Shown: positions 26,719 through 36,682, counted from the first letter of the stretch. The stretch is DNA of 64,000 nt from Eremococcus coleocola DSM 15696 (GCF_000428865.1 NZ_AUAT01000012.1:1-64000); one strand, 5' to 3'. Notes: generated from the letters alone by a model not told the origin. A program made the numbers and translations.

Positions 26719-28050
26719 TTATTTAGCTTGTAAGGCAGCCATTGTAATATAGTTATGAGCTTGGTTAAAGTGTGGCAAGAAGAAGAAGTCTGTCAATTTC
26801 AAGGTATCAATGGTTACTTTTTGTTGAATAGCCAATGAGAACATATGGATGGTGGCAGACATATCATAAGTTGAGGCTAATTGAGCGCCCACAATCCGAC
26901 GAGAGCCTTTTTCAAAGACAATCCGGATTTTTACAGGAGCATTTTCATCCTCTGGCATAAATGGATATTTTTGTGTATCTTCAAAATCAACATAGTCTAC
27001 GTCTAAGCCAAAGCGGGCCGCAGATTTAACTGAATAACCGGTTGAAACTAATTTTTGTTCAAAGATAGAAATCCCATTTGAACCTTGTACGCCTACGTGT
27101 TCAACGTCTTGTCCCGCAAGATTAAAACCTGCCACTAAGCCAGAACGAACAGCATTGGAAGCTAGGGCAATATAAGCTGTGTCTTGTAAAGCATTTGAAT
27201 AAACTGTGGCACAATCACCCACTGCATATACATCTGGATCGGAAGTTTGTTGACGACGGTTAACGAGGTAAGCCCCATTGGTAAATAATTCTAAATGATT
27301 TTTACCTAAGTCATTATTCGGACCAAAACCAATTGCATTAATGACCATATCGACTTCATAACGACCTTTATCAGTGACTAAAGCCTCAACTCGACCTTCA
27401 CCTTCATAGCCTTGAGCCATTTCACCAAATTGAGTTTGAATACCATGCGCCCGCAGATTTTCATCCATTAAAGTTGCAAACTCTGGGTCATAATAATTTG
27501 ATAAAGAAGTATCCATGGCATCTAAAAGAATTACTTTTTTGCCCCGACGTGCTGCGGCTTCAGCGATTTCAACCCCGATATAACCAGCACCCAAAACAGC
27601 TACGGTTTTAACTTCTTCGCGGGCCATATCTTGGTCAACAGCTTGGCCTTCTTGGAATAATTTCAAGAAGTGGATGCCTTCAAGGTCTTTACCTGGTAAG
27701 TTTGGTGCAATCGGTTTAGAACCGGTCGCTAAAACTAACTTGTCATAAGATTCTTCAATGGCTTGGCCATCTTTAGTCACAGCATGAACAATTTTCTTAT
27801 CAAAATCAATTGAGTCAACGGCAGTTTCCATTAAAATCCGAGCACCCTTGGCTTCAAAATCTTCACGTTTAGTGTAGAAAAGTCCTTCATAACCGTCAAT
27901 TTGACGACCTACCCAAAGTGCCGTTCCACAACCTAAATAAGATAAATTAGAGTTACGGTCAATCATTACCACTTCATCATCCGTATTATCCAAGATAGTA
28001 TTGGCCGCATGGATTCCTGCGTGGTTTGTTCCTACAATAACAACTTTCAT
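26719..28050 (-). CDS. nox: FAD-dependent NADH oxidase (water-forming type) / CoA-disulfide reductase family
   Basis: A 443-residue two-dinucleotide-fold flavoprotein. N-terminal FAD motif VVIVGTNHAGIHAA, active-site Cys41 in SYLGCGTALWVG, NAD motif VAVLGAGYIGVEIAEAA, and FAD motif DVYAVGDCATV. The single redox Cys with His10 matches Nox-2 enzymes that reduce O2 to water and regenerate NAD+ in lactic acid bacteria. CoA-disulfide reductase or peroxidase activity is an alternative. Start ATG 28050 with GGAGG upstream. Confidence 0.88.
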   Translation of the reverse strand: MKVVIVGTNHAGIHAANTILDNTDDEVVMIDRNSNLSYLGCGTALWVGRQIDGYEGLFYTKREDFEAKGARILMETAVDSIDFDKKIVHAVTKDGQAIEESYDKLVLATGSKPIAPNLPGKDLEGIHFLKLFQEGQAVDQDMAREEVKTVAVLGAGYIGVEIAEAAARRGKKVILLDAMDTSLSNYYDPEFATLMDENLRAHGIQTQFGEMAQGYEGEGRVEALVTDKGRYEVDMVINAIGFGPNNDLGKNHLELFTNGAYLVNRRQQTSDPDVYAVGDCATVYSNALQDTAYIALASNAVRSGLVAGFNLAGQDVEHVGVQGSNGISIFEQKLVSTGYSVKSAARFGLDVDYVDFEDTQKYPFMPEDENAPVKIRIVFEKGSRRIVGAQLASTYDMSATIHMFSLAIQQKVTIDTLKLTDFFFLPHFNQAHNYITMAALQAK

Positions 28051-28179
28051 TCAATCATCCCTCCATTTAATAGTATGGTTTAAGATTAGCATATACTATC
28101 ACATAAACCAAGTAAAAACTATAAGTAACACTTAATAATATATTATAGAAACTTAAAGCGGCATTAATAATATACCGAT

Positions 28180-28193
28180 AATAAGCGTTTTCA
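28180..28193. promoter_or_regulatory. cre-like site upstream of nox
   Basis: AATAAGCGTTTTCA matches 12 of 14 cre consensus positions (both misses are at the first two bases). It lies 130 bp before the nox start, next to the arsR stop. The position is far from an evident promoter, so the role is uncertain. Confidence 0.35.
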
Positions 28194-28210
28194 CAATAGT
28201 TTGTGAATAA

Positions 28211-28549
28211 TTATATAAGGTATTCGATATCGTTCTCTTGGACATGATCTCGTGCAATATTGAATAAGTAGAGTAAATGTTGGTCTGCTAGGGAATAGTA
28301 AATAAATTTTCCTTCTTTGCGATACTTAACTACTCGGTCTAATTTTAACCGTCTTAATTGGTGAGAGGCCGCTGACTGTGTCAATTCCACTTGGTTGGCC
28401 AGGTCATCCACAGACAGTTCCTCTACCTGAGATAAGACTTCAATAATCCGTAGTCTACTCGGATCACCTAAGGTTTTAAACAAATCAGAAATTTTTAAAC
28501 GTTCTTGATTGCTTAATTGGGTTAAGTCATGTTGACCTTTATCTGACAT
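28211..28549 (-). CDS. ArsR/SmtB family metal- or stress-responsive regulator
   Basis: A 112-residue winged-helix regulator. The recognition region VELTQSAASHQLRRLKLDRVVKYRKEGKFIYYSLAD is of the CzrA/SmtB type. Near the C-terminus D and H residues (ADQHLLYLF, ARDHVQENDIEY) resemble an alpha-5 zinc site of CzrA. I start at ATG 28549; the ATG at 28561 is possible. Either start lies inside the end of the upstream hydrolase gene, so the two genes are translationally linked. Confidence 0.83.
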   Translation of the reverse strand: MSDKGQHDLTQLSNQERLKISDLFKTLGDPSRLRIIEVLSQVEELSVDDLANQVELTQSAASHQLRRLKLDRVVKYRKEGKFIYYSLADQHLLYLFNIARDHVQENDIEYLI

Positions 28550-29456
28550 CTCGGAATTCATCTAATTCCTCCTTCTTTTCTTCTTGGTAATTTAAGAATT
28601 CTTCCATCACTTCCATGGCTTTAGACCGCGTAGCCTGATCAAAACCATGGCCCTGCCCCTGATAAGTCACTAATTGACTTTGACCAAATAAATCTAAGGC
28701 ATGGTAAGAAGAAGCAATAGGAATAATTTGGTCGTGATCACCATGGAAAATCAATACCGGAATCGTCAGTGACGCCATCACCTGTTCCATATCAATTTGG
28801 CTCAGGGCCAAAGCATAATCATCGGACACCTCTAAGCCTAAGAATTTAAAAGTCTCAGGAATTTCTTGCCCTTCTGGATATAAATCTTCAACTAAATTCC
28901 CTAAAACAAAGGCGGGATAAATCAGCAAGAGGCTTTTGATATCATCCCGCTCAGAAGCTACCAAGGTAGATACAAAACCACCTTGGCTAGATCCTAAAAG
29001 ATAGATACGGTCTGCATCAATTTGAGGATCTAATTTCAACTGATTAATGATTTCGCCTAAATCGTCGGCTTCATTTTTTACCGTCATATCTAACATGGTC
29101 CCCCCTGACTTGGTTCGGGGACCTCCCCCAAAGAAATCAAAGGTATAGACCGCATAGCCGCGGTCAGCAAAATATTGAGCATAGGGGACACCTGACCGAT
29201 AGGAAGAGCCATAACCATGGACATAAATAATTAAAGGCAAGCCTTGTTTCGGTTTAATTTGACGTGGTTTATAGAGACGACCCCATATATGATGGCCATA
29301 AGAAGTTTCAATGGGATGGTTAGCGACTTGATGGTTAACTAGCTGATCACTCTGTCGGTAGACCGTACCATGAGGATGGTAAACCTGGTGGCCACTCGCA
29401 GCAGCCAAGATTCCACTCATGCATAATAAAAGTAAATATTTAATTATTTTCTTCAC
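28539..29456 (-). CDS. Exported or membrane-tethered alpha/beta hydrolase
   Basis: A 305-residue alpha/beta hydrolase with an N-terminal hydrophobic signal (about 1-20). The nucleophile is the Ser of LGSSQGG, the acid the Asp of FHGDHDQIIP, and the His that of GQGHGFD. Related to the dienelactone/peptidase S9-like esterases of Firmicutes (YitV/BAAT group). It overlaps the ArsR gene by 11 bp. Substrate unknown. Confidence 0.78.
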   Translation of the reverse strand: MKKIIKYLLLLCMSGILAAASGHQVYHPHGTVYRQSDQLVNHQVANHPIETSYGHHIWGRLYKPRQIKPKQGLPLIIYVHGYGSSYRSGVPYAQYFADRGYAVYTFDFFGGGPRTKSGGTMLDMTVKNEADDLGEIINQLKLDPQIDADRIYLLGSSQGGFVSTLVASERDDIKSLLLIYPAFVLGNLVEDLYPEGQEIPETFKFLGLEVSDDYALALSQIDMEQVMASLTIPVLIFHGDHDQIIPIASSYHALDLFGQSQLVTYQGQGHGFDQATRSKAMEVMEEFLNYQEEKKEELDEFRDVR

Positions 29457-29693
29457 CCAGTATCCCTCCTAACTTATATTTTATAATAATTTTGTACAAA
29501 AGGTTACTCATAAGTTTATATAGAAAGAATTAATCTAATAGTTTACAATTCAAAAACCCACCAGACATTAGTTATCGCTAATCATCCAATGGGTTCAACC
29601 AAATTAAATCATTTATTTTTTTAAAGACTCCCGCCTCAATTAAAAGGCTTTATTTGGCATAATAAGCAAATGACCTAAACAGGAAAACCTAAC

Positions 29694-31037
29694 CTAATCG
29701 GTTACATTGTGGACCCATTTACCGGTCCGCACCCGCAATAAGCCAATCAAAACCTTGACTACTTCTTCAATCCCGACCAAGGCGATCACACCATAGACAG
29801 GCCTTTTCAGTAAAGCAGCCCCAATAAAGGCTAAGGGAACACCTATGAGCCAGGAAGTTCCCATTTCTAAAAACATTGAAAAACGCGTGTCACCCCCACC
29901 CCTGAGGATGCCAACCACAATAATTGAAGTCAAAGTTTTAATCACAAATATAACTGCCATAACTTGTAATAATGTCACCGCCAGACCTTGAACCGTGGTC
30001 GACAAAGACCCAAAGAGTCGCAAGGACCATTGTGGCGTTAAGCCCATAATTAAGGCGATTACCACACCTGATCCCAGCCCCAATTTCAAGAAGCGACTGG
30101 CATAAGACTTGACTTCTTCAATCTGACCTTGTCCAATCTTATTGCCCACCATAATAGTACAAGCATTACCAAGTCCCCGTACGATGACAAAAGCAATATT
30201 TTGAATCGCCACGCAAACTTGGACGGCAGCCGTCGCTTCTCGGCCAATTATTGCATAAGCAATAGAATACATCACTTGCCCCGCTGACCAGAAGGTCTCA
30301 TTAATTATAACCGGTAAAGCCGTAGTTAAAAAACGTTGTAAAAACAGCTTATCAAAGGACATCATTTCTTTAAGTTTACAATGAAGTGGTCCATCATAGG
30401 TTCTTACCACAAATAAGATAGTAGCTAATTCAATGACCCGGGCAATAATAGTGCCCATGGCAGCCCCCACCACTCCAAAGGCTGGGATACCAAAAAATCC
30501 GAAAATAAAAACATAGTTGAAGAAGGCATTAGCAAAAAAACTCAAAATTGACGCAACGAGTGGCGTCCGAGGATTACCCGTAGACCGTAAGGTAGAGGCA
30601 TAAACATAAGATAAAGAGGTTACAATATAGGATAGAGATGCGACTCGTAAATAAGCCGCTCCTGCCGTCACCACACTTTGATCTGAAATCATCCTGGCTA
30701 AAATTTGTTGTGGAAAAAGCAAGGCTAGCAAGGTAAAAATAACTGCGACCGTTACACTAATCACCATAGCAATCCCATGAACTTTTTGAACGCTAGGACG
30801 GTCGCGTTTTCCCCAGAATTGTGACACAAGAACTGAAGATCCGGTCGTAATCCCAAAACAAATCATGATAAAAAAGAAAAAGACCTGATTGGCTAACCCC
30901 ACTCCTGCGATGGCCGCGTCCCCTATCGAAGAAATCATCATCGTATCCAAGGTATTTAATAAGGAGACAATCAAATTCTGTAAAGCGACAGGAATCGCTA
31001 TAAAAATTAATTGTTGATAAAATGTTTTTTCTTCCAT
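29694..31037 (-). CDS. MATE family efflux protein
   Basis: A 447-residue membrane protein with 12 predicted helices in two related halves (an early FFFIMICFGITTGSSVLVSQFWG). It is of the NorM/DinF-like multidrug and toxin extrusion family, normally driven by Na+ or H+. Start ATG 31037 with GGAG upstream. Standing alone; substrate unknown. The 230 bp gap downstream (29457-29693) shows no gene. Confidence 0.87.
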   Translation of the reverse strand: MEEKTFYQQLIFIAIPVALQNLIVSLLNTLDTMMISSIGDAAIAGVGLANQVFFFFIMICFGITTGSSVLVSQFWGKRDRPSVQKVHGIAMVISVTVAVIFTLLALLFPQQILARMISDQSVVTAGAAYLRVASLSYIVTSLSYVYASTLRSTGNPRTPLVASILSFFANAFFNYVFIFGFFGIPAFGVVGAAMGTIIARVIELATILFVVRTYDGPLHCKLKEMMSFDKLFLQRFLTTALPVIINETFWSAGQVMYSIAYAIIGREATAAVQVCVAIQNIAFVIVRGLGNACTIMVGNKIGQGQIEEVKSYASRFLKLGLGSGVVIALIMGLTPQWSLRLFGSLSTTVQGLAVTLLQVMAVIFVIKTLTSIIVVGILRGGGDTRFSMFLEMGTSWLIGVPLAFIGAALLKRPVYGVIALVGIEEVVKVLIGLLRVRTGKWVHNVTD

Positions 31038-31234
31038 GGCAGGCTCCTTAGCAAAAATGATTATATAAAGATTGCTGACTTAAATCGCCTTCCATTATAG
31101 CCAATTATGCTTAACTAGGAAAGACCTTCTTTCGATAAACTTGGCCTAACTCAACTTAAGGAAGTCACATTTTTTCTATTTATTTTATCACAAACTAGCA
31201 TAGGCTAGGCTTCCTCCTATCAAACACCAAAAAA

Positions 31235-31278
31235 GCGAATAAAAAATTGAAACCCAATGATTTCTACTTTTTATTCGC
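31235..31278 (-). terminator. Terminator of the FMN reductase pair
   Basis: GCGAATAAAAA (31235-31245) pairs with TTTTTATTCGC (31268-31278), followed on the minus strand by TTTTTT. Confidence 0.78.
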
Positions 31279-31317
31279 TCTAATTGCTTCTAAGTTGAGT
31301 TTACTTTTCTCTAAGGA

Positions 31318-32661
31318 CTAAGCTTCAGAAGCTCCTGTAATAGCATCAACCGAATTTTCTTCTTCAACACGGTTTACTTCAACTTCAACTGTTTTCTCTT
31401 CCTCTTCACTATAAGAAGCTGAAGAAGTAGTATCCGTTTCTACTTCGGCTACGGCTGGTTCTTCTTCACTGATAGAGGCTGAGGAAGTCGTGTCTGGGGC
31501 TGGACTTTCTTCTTTTTGAGAAGCACTTGTGGTGACGTCTACTCCACCAACTAATTCTTGACCCGTTTGCTTCAAATACCATTCAACGATTGGTTTAAAG
31601 TCTAGGATATATTCATTAATACCCATATATTGACCGTCTGTGTCTTTGATTGCTTGATAATTATGAACCACGTATTTGTCCGCATGTTTAGGTACATGCA
31701 CGCGAACCACATCTTGTTGACCTGACCGTAAGGTTTGGATGACCCATTCAACATTTTTAAGGGATTTTGGTGGGTGGCAATCTGCTAAAGGATTCCCCAC
31801 TTGTCCAGGTACACGTTTAGCTAACATTTCTGAAGCTGGTTTCACCATATTATAGTATAAGAATTGGTTATTTGAATCAGCATAAGTAATTTCCATTGGC
31901 ATAGATTCTAATAACATGTTAATTTGATCAACGGTTAGAACACCACGGTTTAACTTAACATAGGTATCCCCTTCAACCGCATTGACTTTGGCAGCTGCTT
32001 GTTCAACCCAGTCATCAGCGTGCATGTCCACACCTTCAATGGTTGTAGCAATCTTACCACTGGCATTTAAATCTTCTGCGGCTGGTTTATTAGCGGCCGC
32101 TTTTTGTTCAGCGTCAATGGTATTAACCACCCGAACAAAGGTTAAAAAATTATCAATACATTGAGATAAGAATCCAACAGTTCCTTCAGCTTTGATATTT
32201 CCTTCTTCATCAAAGGCTTCTTTAACTAAACCAAGTAAAAATTCATTTCCAGGTAAGACATGGGCATTTACCCCAGGTGCATCGAGGACTTGACGAAGGT
32301 TTAATTGAGCCCGTGAAGAACCTTGATCATAGTAAGAAGCTCCCACAATCATAACAGGTTTATTAGCTAAAGGATGTAGATTGAAAGACAACCATTCTAA
32401 GGCAGATTTTAAGGCTGCTGGAATTGTATGATTATGTTCAGGTGTAGAAATAATCACACCATCCGCATCTAAGATCCGTTGATTAATATCTTGTAAAAGT
32501 GGTGTGTCTGAAATATCTTCACTTTGGTTGAACAAAGGTAAATCTTTAATTTCAATAATATCTAAGTCAAATTTATTAGCAAATTGTTTTTTGATAAATT
32601 GTAATAACTGACGGTTATATGATTTTTCTGCTGCTGAGCCGACAATCCCTACTAATTTCAT
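31318..32661 (-). CDS. NADPH-dependent FMN reductase fused to a PAS-like domain and a flavinylation-motif tail
   Basis: A 447-residue three-part protein. Residues about 1-185 are a flavodoxin-fold FMN reductase ([34 protein letters not shown]). Residues about 240-368 resemble the PAS-type domain found after DUF438/hemerythrin-like proteins ([32 protein letters not shown]). The acidic tail 370-447 has D439-AITGAS at the end, matching the ApbE flavin-transferase target Dxx(s/t)gA(t/s). Looser copies are at 375 (DVTTSAS), 390 and 410 (DTTSSAS). Covalent FMN on the tail is inference. It follows a shorter FMN reductase by 11 bp. No ApbE gene is in the window. Confidence 0.78.
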   Translation of the reverse strand: MKLVGIVGSAAEKSYNRQLLQFIKKQFANKFDLDIIEIKDLPLFNQSEDISDTPLLQDINQRILDADGVIISTPEHNHTIPAALKSALEWLSFNLHPLANKPVMIVGASYYDQGSSRAQLNLRQVLDAPGVNAHVLPGNEFLLGLVKEAFDEEGNIKAEGTVGFLSQCIDNFLTFVRVVNTIDAEQKAAANKPAAEDLNASGKIATTIEGVDMHADDWVEQAAAKVNAVEGDTYVKLNRGVLTVDQINMLLESMPMEITYADSNNQFLYYNMVKPASEMLAKRVPGQVGNPLADCHPPKSLKNVEWVIQTLRSGQQDVVRVHVPKHADKYVVHNYQAIKDTDGQYMGINEYILDFKPIVEWYLKQTGQELVGGVDVTTSASQKEESPAPDTTSSASISEEEPAVAEVETDTTSSASYSEEEEKTVEVEVNRVEEENSVDAITGASEA

Positions 32662-32672
32662 ATTTAATCCTC

Positions 32673-33278
32673 CTATTCAGCTTCCCAAGAAAAATTTTCC
32701 GCTTCTTTGCGGACCGCATCTTTAGCATTCAACAATTGTTTGGTGATATCGATAAATAATAAAAAGTCATCAAACAGACCATCAAGCACATCTAATTTTT
32801 CTTGGTCTACCAAGTTATTATTACCATCAAAGGCTTGAAGAGAATGACCTAATAGAAATTCTGATGCAGGCATAACACGGGCACGGATATCAGGAGAATC
32901 TAAAATTTGACGTAGATGACCTTGAGCACGAGAAGAACCCAGAGTTCCGTATGAAGCACCGGTAATCATAACTGGTTTATCAACCAAAGGATAAATACCA
33001 TAAGATAACCAGGCTAAGACATTCATTAAGGATGCAGGAACTGCGTGGTCATACTCAGGTGTTGAAATGATCACTCCATCTGCCGCTTCAATCTTATCAG
33101 ATAATTCCTTCACATAATCTGGCAATACTTTATCTTCTGGTTTATTAAAGACAGGCAAGCCTTTAATTTCGACTAATTCAATTTCAGCTTTGTTAGCAAA
33201 ATGGCTTTGCATAAAAGTTAAAAGTTGACGGTTAGTAGACTTTGCTGAATTTGTTCCCACAATTCCAATAATCTTCAT
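32673..33278 (-). CDS. NADPH-dependent FMN reductase family protein
   Basis: A 201-residue flavodoxin-fold protein, closely related to the N-terminal domain of the downstream fusion ([61 protein letters not shown]). Probably binds FMN and uses NAD(P)H. It is the first gene of the pair, which suggests duplication followed by gain of the PAS and tail in the second copy. Electron acceptor unknown. Confidence 0.85.
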   Translation of the reverse strand: MKIIGIVGTNSAKSTNRQLLTFMQSHFANKAEIELVEIKGLPVFNKPEDKVLPDYVKELSDKIEAADGVIISTPEYDHAVPASLMNVLAWLSYGIYPLVDKPVMITGASYGTLGSSRAQGHLRQILDSPDIRARVMPASEFLLGHSLQAFDGNNNLVDQEKLDVLDGLFDDFLLFIDITKQLLNAKDAVRKEAENFSWEAE

Positions 33279-33434
33279 ATACTTTAACCTCCTAAAACTA
33301 TGTTACAAATAACACAAATAGATACACTCTCATTCTATACTTTAACAGGTACTTTCACAAGCAAAAACTAATATTATTTTTTGATAATATGATTAATTAT
33401 TTTAATATGTCGTGAAAAAACTTACATAATAACA

Positions 33435-33451
33435 TGTTATAAAAGCTAACA
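33435..33451. promoter_or_regulatory. GlnR/TnrA operator
   Basis: TGTTATAAAAGCTAACA is an exact TGTNA-N7-TNACA match, the nitrogen-control box of Firmicutes. It lies 75 bp before glnQ of a glutamine-type importer, a classic GlnR target. Confidence 0.75.
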
Positions 33452-33525
33452 TCTTATGATATATCTTTGTTTTCATAAGGGTCCTTTAGTGGTAACCTAT
33501 CAAAAAAACAATCGGAGGGCTTACC

Positions 33526-34257
33526 ATGACAATTAAATTCCAAAACGTCAACAAATACTATGGCAAATATCACGCCTTAAAAAATATTAATTTAACCATT
33601 GAAACAGGAGAGGTCGTGGTATTAATTGGCCCTTCTGGTTCAGGTAAATCAACTTTATTACGGACAATTAATGGTTTAGAGGCTATTAATTCCGGCACAC
33701 TCCTAATAGATGACCAAGCAGTAAAGGCAGGTAAAAGCCTCAAAGATTTACGGAAACATATTGGGATGGTTTTTCAACATTTTGAACTCTACCCCCATAT
33801 GAGTGTCCTTGATAATATTACTCTTGCTCCTATTAAAGTACTTAATTTGGATAAGCAAGCAGCTCAAGACCGGGCCCATGACTTATTAGAACAAGTTGGT
33901 ATGGCGGATAAAATTAACGCTTACCCTAACACCTTGTCTGGTGGTCAAAAACAACGGATTGCCATCGCCCGCGCTTTAGCTATGAAGCCAGATATTATGC
34001 TCTTTGATGAACCCACTTCTGCCTTAGACCCTGAAATGGTCGGTGAAGTTCTAGATGTTATGAATAATATTGCTCGCGCTAAAGATATTACGCTAGTCTG
34101 TGTCACCCATGAAATGGGCTTTGCCAAAGAAGTTGCAGACCGGGTCATTTTTATGGATCAGGGCGAGGTCGTTGAAGACGCTTCTACTGAACAGTTCTTC
34201 CAACAACCTAAGGAAGAACGGGCTATCCAATTTCTTAGCAAAATTATTCGCCACTAA
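33526..34257 (+). CDS. glnQ: Polar amino acid (glutamine) ABC transporter ATPase
   Basis: A 243-residue ATPase: Walker [11 protein letters not shown]-loop [12 protein letters not shown], signature LSGGQKQRI, Walker [15 protein letters not shown]-loop VTHEMGF. This is the GlnQ/PAO-type branch. First gene of a four-gene operon glnQ-binding protein-permease-permease, preceded by a GlnR box. Confidence 0.92.
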   Translation: MTIKFQNVNKYYGKYHALKNINLTIETGEVVVLIGPSGSGKSTLLRTINGLEAINSGTLLIDDQAVKAGKSLKDLRKHIGMVFQHFELYPHMSVLDNITLAPIKVLNLDKQAAQDRAHDLLEQVGMADKINAYPNTLSGGQKQRIAIARALAMKPDIMLFDEPTSALDPEMVGEVLDVMNNIARAKDITLVCVTHEMGFAKEVADRVIFMDQGEVVEDASTEQFFQQPKEERAIQFLSKIIRH

Positions 34258-34272
34258 GAAGGAGGCCCTATC

Positions 34273-35109
34273 ATGACTTTTCTTAAAAAATATAGTAAGG
34301 TGCTAGCTAGCCTTATTTTTACCCTACTGGTAATTACTTTTGTTCTGGTTTTTAGCAAGGCTGGTACTAGCGTCAGCCAGCCAGATATCGTCCAACGGCT
34401 TAGCAACAAAGATCAAACGATTGTTTGGGGTATAAAAAATGACACCAAACTTTTCGGCTTCTACAACATTGAAAATGGTGAAATAGAAGGTTTTGATATT
34501 GATGTCGCCAAGGAACTAACCAAACGCCTCACTGGTGACAGTAAGCATGCCAAGTTTGTCGAAGTCACATCTAAAACTCGGATTCCTTTGTTGCGTAATG
34601 GTAATATTGATGCCATCATTGCAACTATGACCATCAATGAAGCACGTAAAAAAGTAGTCGATTTTACCGATACTTATTTTGATGCGGGTCAATCCCTCTT
34701 AGTCGCTAAGGATTCTAAGATTAATTCAATCGATAATTTAGATGCCTCTACCACAGTCGTGTCGGTCAAAGGTTCCACCTCATCCCAAAACATAAAAAAA
34801 CTGGCTCCTCAGGCCAAACTAATTGAATTAGAAACTTATGCGGAAGGACTCACAGCGCTCAAGGCCGGACAAGGCGATGCCTTGACTACTGATAATGCTA
34901 TTCTCTTAGGGCTAATTTCTGAAAACCCAGACTTTCGTTTAGCTGGTGAAAATTTCACCGAAGAACCTTATGGGATTGCGGTTAATAAAAACCAGGCTGA
35001 CTTCAAAAAACAGCTTAACCAAGCCTTAGCCGCTATGAAAGCAGACGGCACTTATCAAAAAATCTATGATAAATGGTTTGCTGAAGTTCTAAACCAAGGA
35101 GGTAATTAA
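34273..35109 (+). CDS. Glutamine/polar amino acid binding protein, membrane-tethered
   Basis: A 278-residue type II periplasmic-binding-fold protein. The ligand core is FYNIENGEIEGFDIDVAKELTKRL, then RIPLLRNGNIDAIIATMTI. The N-terminus (7-31) is a long hydrophobic segment with no lipobox Cys and no clear cleavage site, so it is probably an uncleaved membrane anchor. It lies 15 bp after glnQ and 1 bp before the first permease. Glutamine or glutamate is inferred from the GlnR box and family. Confidence 0.87.
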   Translation: MTFLKKYSKVLASLIFTLLVITFVLVFSKAGTSVSQPDIVQRLSNKDQTIVWGIKNDTKLFGFYNIENGEIEGFDIDVAKELTKRLTGDSKHAKFVEVTSKTRIPLLRNGNIDAIIATMTINEARKKVVDFTDTYFDAGQSLLVAKDSKINSIDNLDASTTVVSVKGSTSSQNIKKLAPQAKLIELETYAEGLTALKAGQGDALTTDNAILLGLISENPDFRLAGENFTEEPYGIAVNKNQADFKKQLNQALAAMKADGTYQKIYDKWFAEVLNQGGN

Positions 35110-35110
35110 G

Positions 35111-35761
35111 ATGCTCACCTTATTTCAAAATTTTTCTGACCAGTTCTTAGCGGGTTTCGGTCATACCCTCTTAGCCTCCGCGATTGCCCTCATTGCTAGT
35201 TTTGTGATTGGTATTTCCATGGCAGTTGGACAAACTTCCCATAACAAACTCTTGTCAACCATTACAACCATCTACATCGAAGTCTTCCGGAATATTCCCC
35301 TACTTGTGATTGTGATGTTCTTTTATGTGGTTGTGCCCCTTTATGGCATAAAGGTAACCGGCTACCAAGCAGGGATAATTGGCCTTAGCCTCTATACCTC
35401 TTCTTTTGTCGCTGACGTGGTTAAAAGTGGAATCACTTCAATTCCCAAGGGACAAAAAGAAGCTGGTTTTGCTTCTGGACTTAGTCAAAGTCAAGTTACC
35501 TTCCATATTGTCCTTCCCCAAGCTATCAATTTAGTCTTACCGACACTTGGTAACCAAATCATTAACTTGGTCAAAAACTCTTCCATTTTAGCCATGGTTG
35601 CCGGACTAGATATCATGTATCAAGGCGACCTGATAGCCAGTCAAAGTTTCAATGTCTTTTCAACCTATATCATCGTCGGTCTTTTCTACTTACTCATTAC
35701 TATTCCCTTAAGTTTAATGGTCAAACACTGGGAAAATCAACAAGCTAAAATGGCACGCTAG
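35111..35761 (+). CDS. Amino acid ABC transporter permease 1
   Basis: A 216-residue HisM/GlnP-family permease with about five helices and the EAA loop (SIPKGQKEAGFASGLSQSQVTFHIVLPQAI). It starts 1 bp after the binding protein stop. It pairs with the next permease to form a heterodimeric channel. Confidence 0.9.
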   Translation: MLTLFQNFSDQFLAGFGHTLLASAIALIASFVIGISMAVGQTSHNKLLSTITTIYIEVFRNIPLLVIVMFFYVVVPLYGIKVTGYQAGIIGLSLYTSSFVADVVKSGITSIPKGQKEAGFASGLSQSQVTFHIVLPQAINLVLPTLGNQIINLVKNSSILAMVAGLDIMYQGDLIASQSFNVFSTYIIVGLFYLLITIPLSLMVKHWENQQAKMAR

Positions 35762-35771
35762 GAGGTAGCCT

Positions 35772-36428
35772 ATGAATCCCCTTTTCTTATTCTCTATGCC
35801 CCAATTCTCATTTCTTCTCCAAGGTCTATGGCTGACTATTACTGTTTCATCGATTACCATTGTGATTGCCCTGATTCTAGGCATCATCTTGGGAACCCTA
35901 CGTTTTGAAAATATCCCCATCCTTTCAGATCTTTTAGGACTAATTATCGATACTATTCGTAATTTACCCCTTTTACTAATTATTTTCTTTACCTATTTCG
36001 CCCTCCCCCAAATCGGTATCCGTTTTTCAGTTTTCTGGTCGACCGTGGCGGCCATGTCTCTCTTTGAATCTTGTATGGTCTCTGAAATTATCCGATCTGG
36101 CCTTAAAGGCTTACCCAAGGGCCAGGCTGAAGCCGGCTATGCTGCTGGTTTGACCACCTGGCAAGTCCTCTCTTTAATTCTCTTACCCCAAGCTGTTCGT
36201 AACATGATTACCTCAATTATCAGCCAGTTGATTGCCCTGATTAAAGATACTTCTCTAGCAACTATTATTGCTCTGCCAGAAATCATGCACAATGCTAAGA
36301 TTATTTATAATCAAGACGTATCCGCGATTATCATTACTTTCTTTATTGTTGCTGTTCTTTATTTTCTAGTTTGCTACTCCTTATCCTTATTAGGCCGTCG
36401 TTTTGAAGTCAAGCGGACTTATAATTAA
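35772..36428 (+). CDS. Amino acid ABC transporter permease 2
   Basis: A 218-residue HisM/GlnP-family permease with five predicted helices and EAA loop (GLPKGQAEAGYAAGLTTWQVLSLILLPQAV). Last gene of the operon, 10 bp after permease 1 and preceded by AGGAGG. A strong hairpin follows at 36463. Confidence 0.9.
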   Translation: MNPLFLFSMPQFSFLLQGLWLTITVSSITIVIALILGIILGTLRFENIPILSDLLGLIIDTIRNLPLLLIIFFTYFALPQIGIRFSVFWSTVAAMSLFESCMVSEIIRSGLKGLPKGQAEAGYAAGLTTWQVLSLILLPQAVRNMITSIISQLIALIKDTSLATIIALPEIMHNAKIIYNQDVSAIIITFFIVAVLYFLVCYSLSLLGRRFEVKRTYN

Positions 36429-36462
36429 GCTTTAATTTAGTCTATAAGTTTAAATAAAAAAC

Positions 36463-36492
36463 GAGGGACTGGGCAAAAAAGCCCAGTCCCTC
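36463..36492. terminator. Terminator hairpin, GGGACTGGGC family
   Basis: A perfect 12 bp stem GAGGGACTGGGC/GCCCAGTCCCTC with an A6 loop. The T run is on the minus side, so it clearly serves the converging minus-strand operon ending at 36683. On the plus strand it follows the glutamine operon without a T run. Confidence 0.78.
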
Positions 36493-36535
36493 TCATTTAT
36501 ATTGAATTTCATATGGTACAACGCAGGAGTTGACT

Positions 36536-36632
36536 GGATGGAAACCGCATCGCGAAGCAACTTGTTCCATCCTAGTCAACCTTGCGGGGCGGGCAGACGA
36601 AGCGAAAATCATAGATTTTCTACGTCTTGCCC
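36536..36632 (+). repeat. Structured intergenic repeat, copy 1
   Basis: Two stacked hairpins: GGATGGAA...TTCCATCC (36536-36572) and GGGC-AGACG...GTCT-TGCCC (36591-36632, with a GAAAATC/GATTTTC inner stem). The first 54 bp match 46956-47009 (minus strand) at about 46 positions. In both copies the element follows a GGGAYTGGGC hairpin by about 40 bp. It may be a repeat family or a structured RNA. Confidence 0.65.
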
Positions 36633-36682
36633 ACTCCCCTCGTTTTGACGTATAAATATACCTAAGCTAACCCGAGGCAATC

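Noticed and set aside
33301-33314. TGTTACAAATAACA as a second GlnR box
   Set aside because: The spacing between half-sites is 4, not 7, bases.
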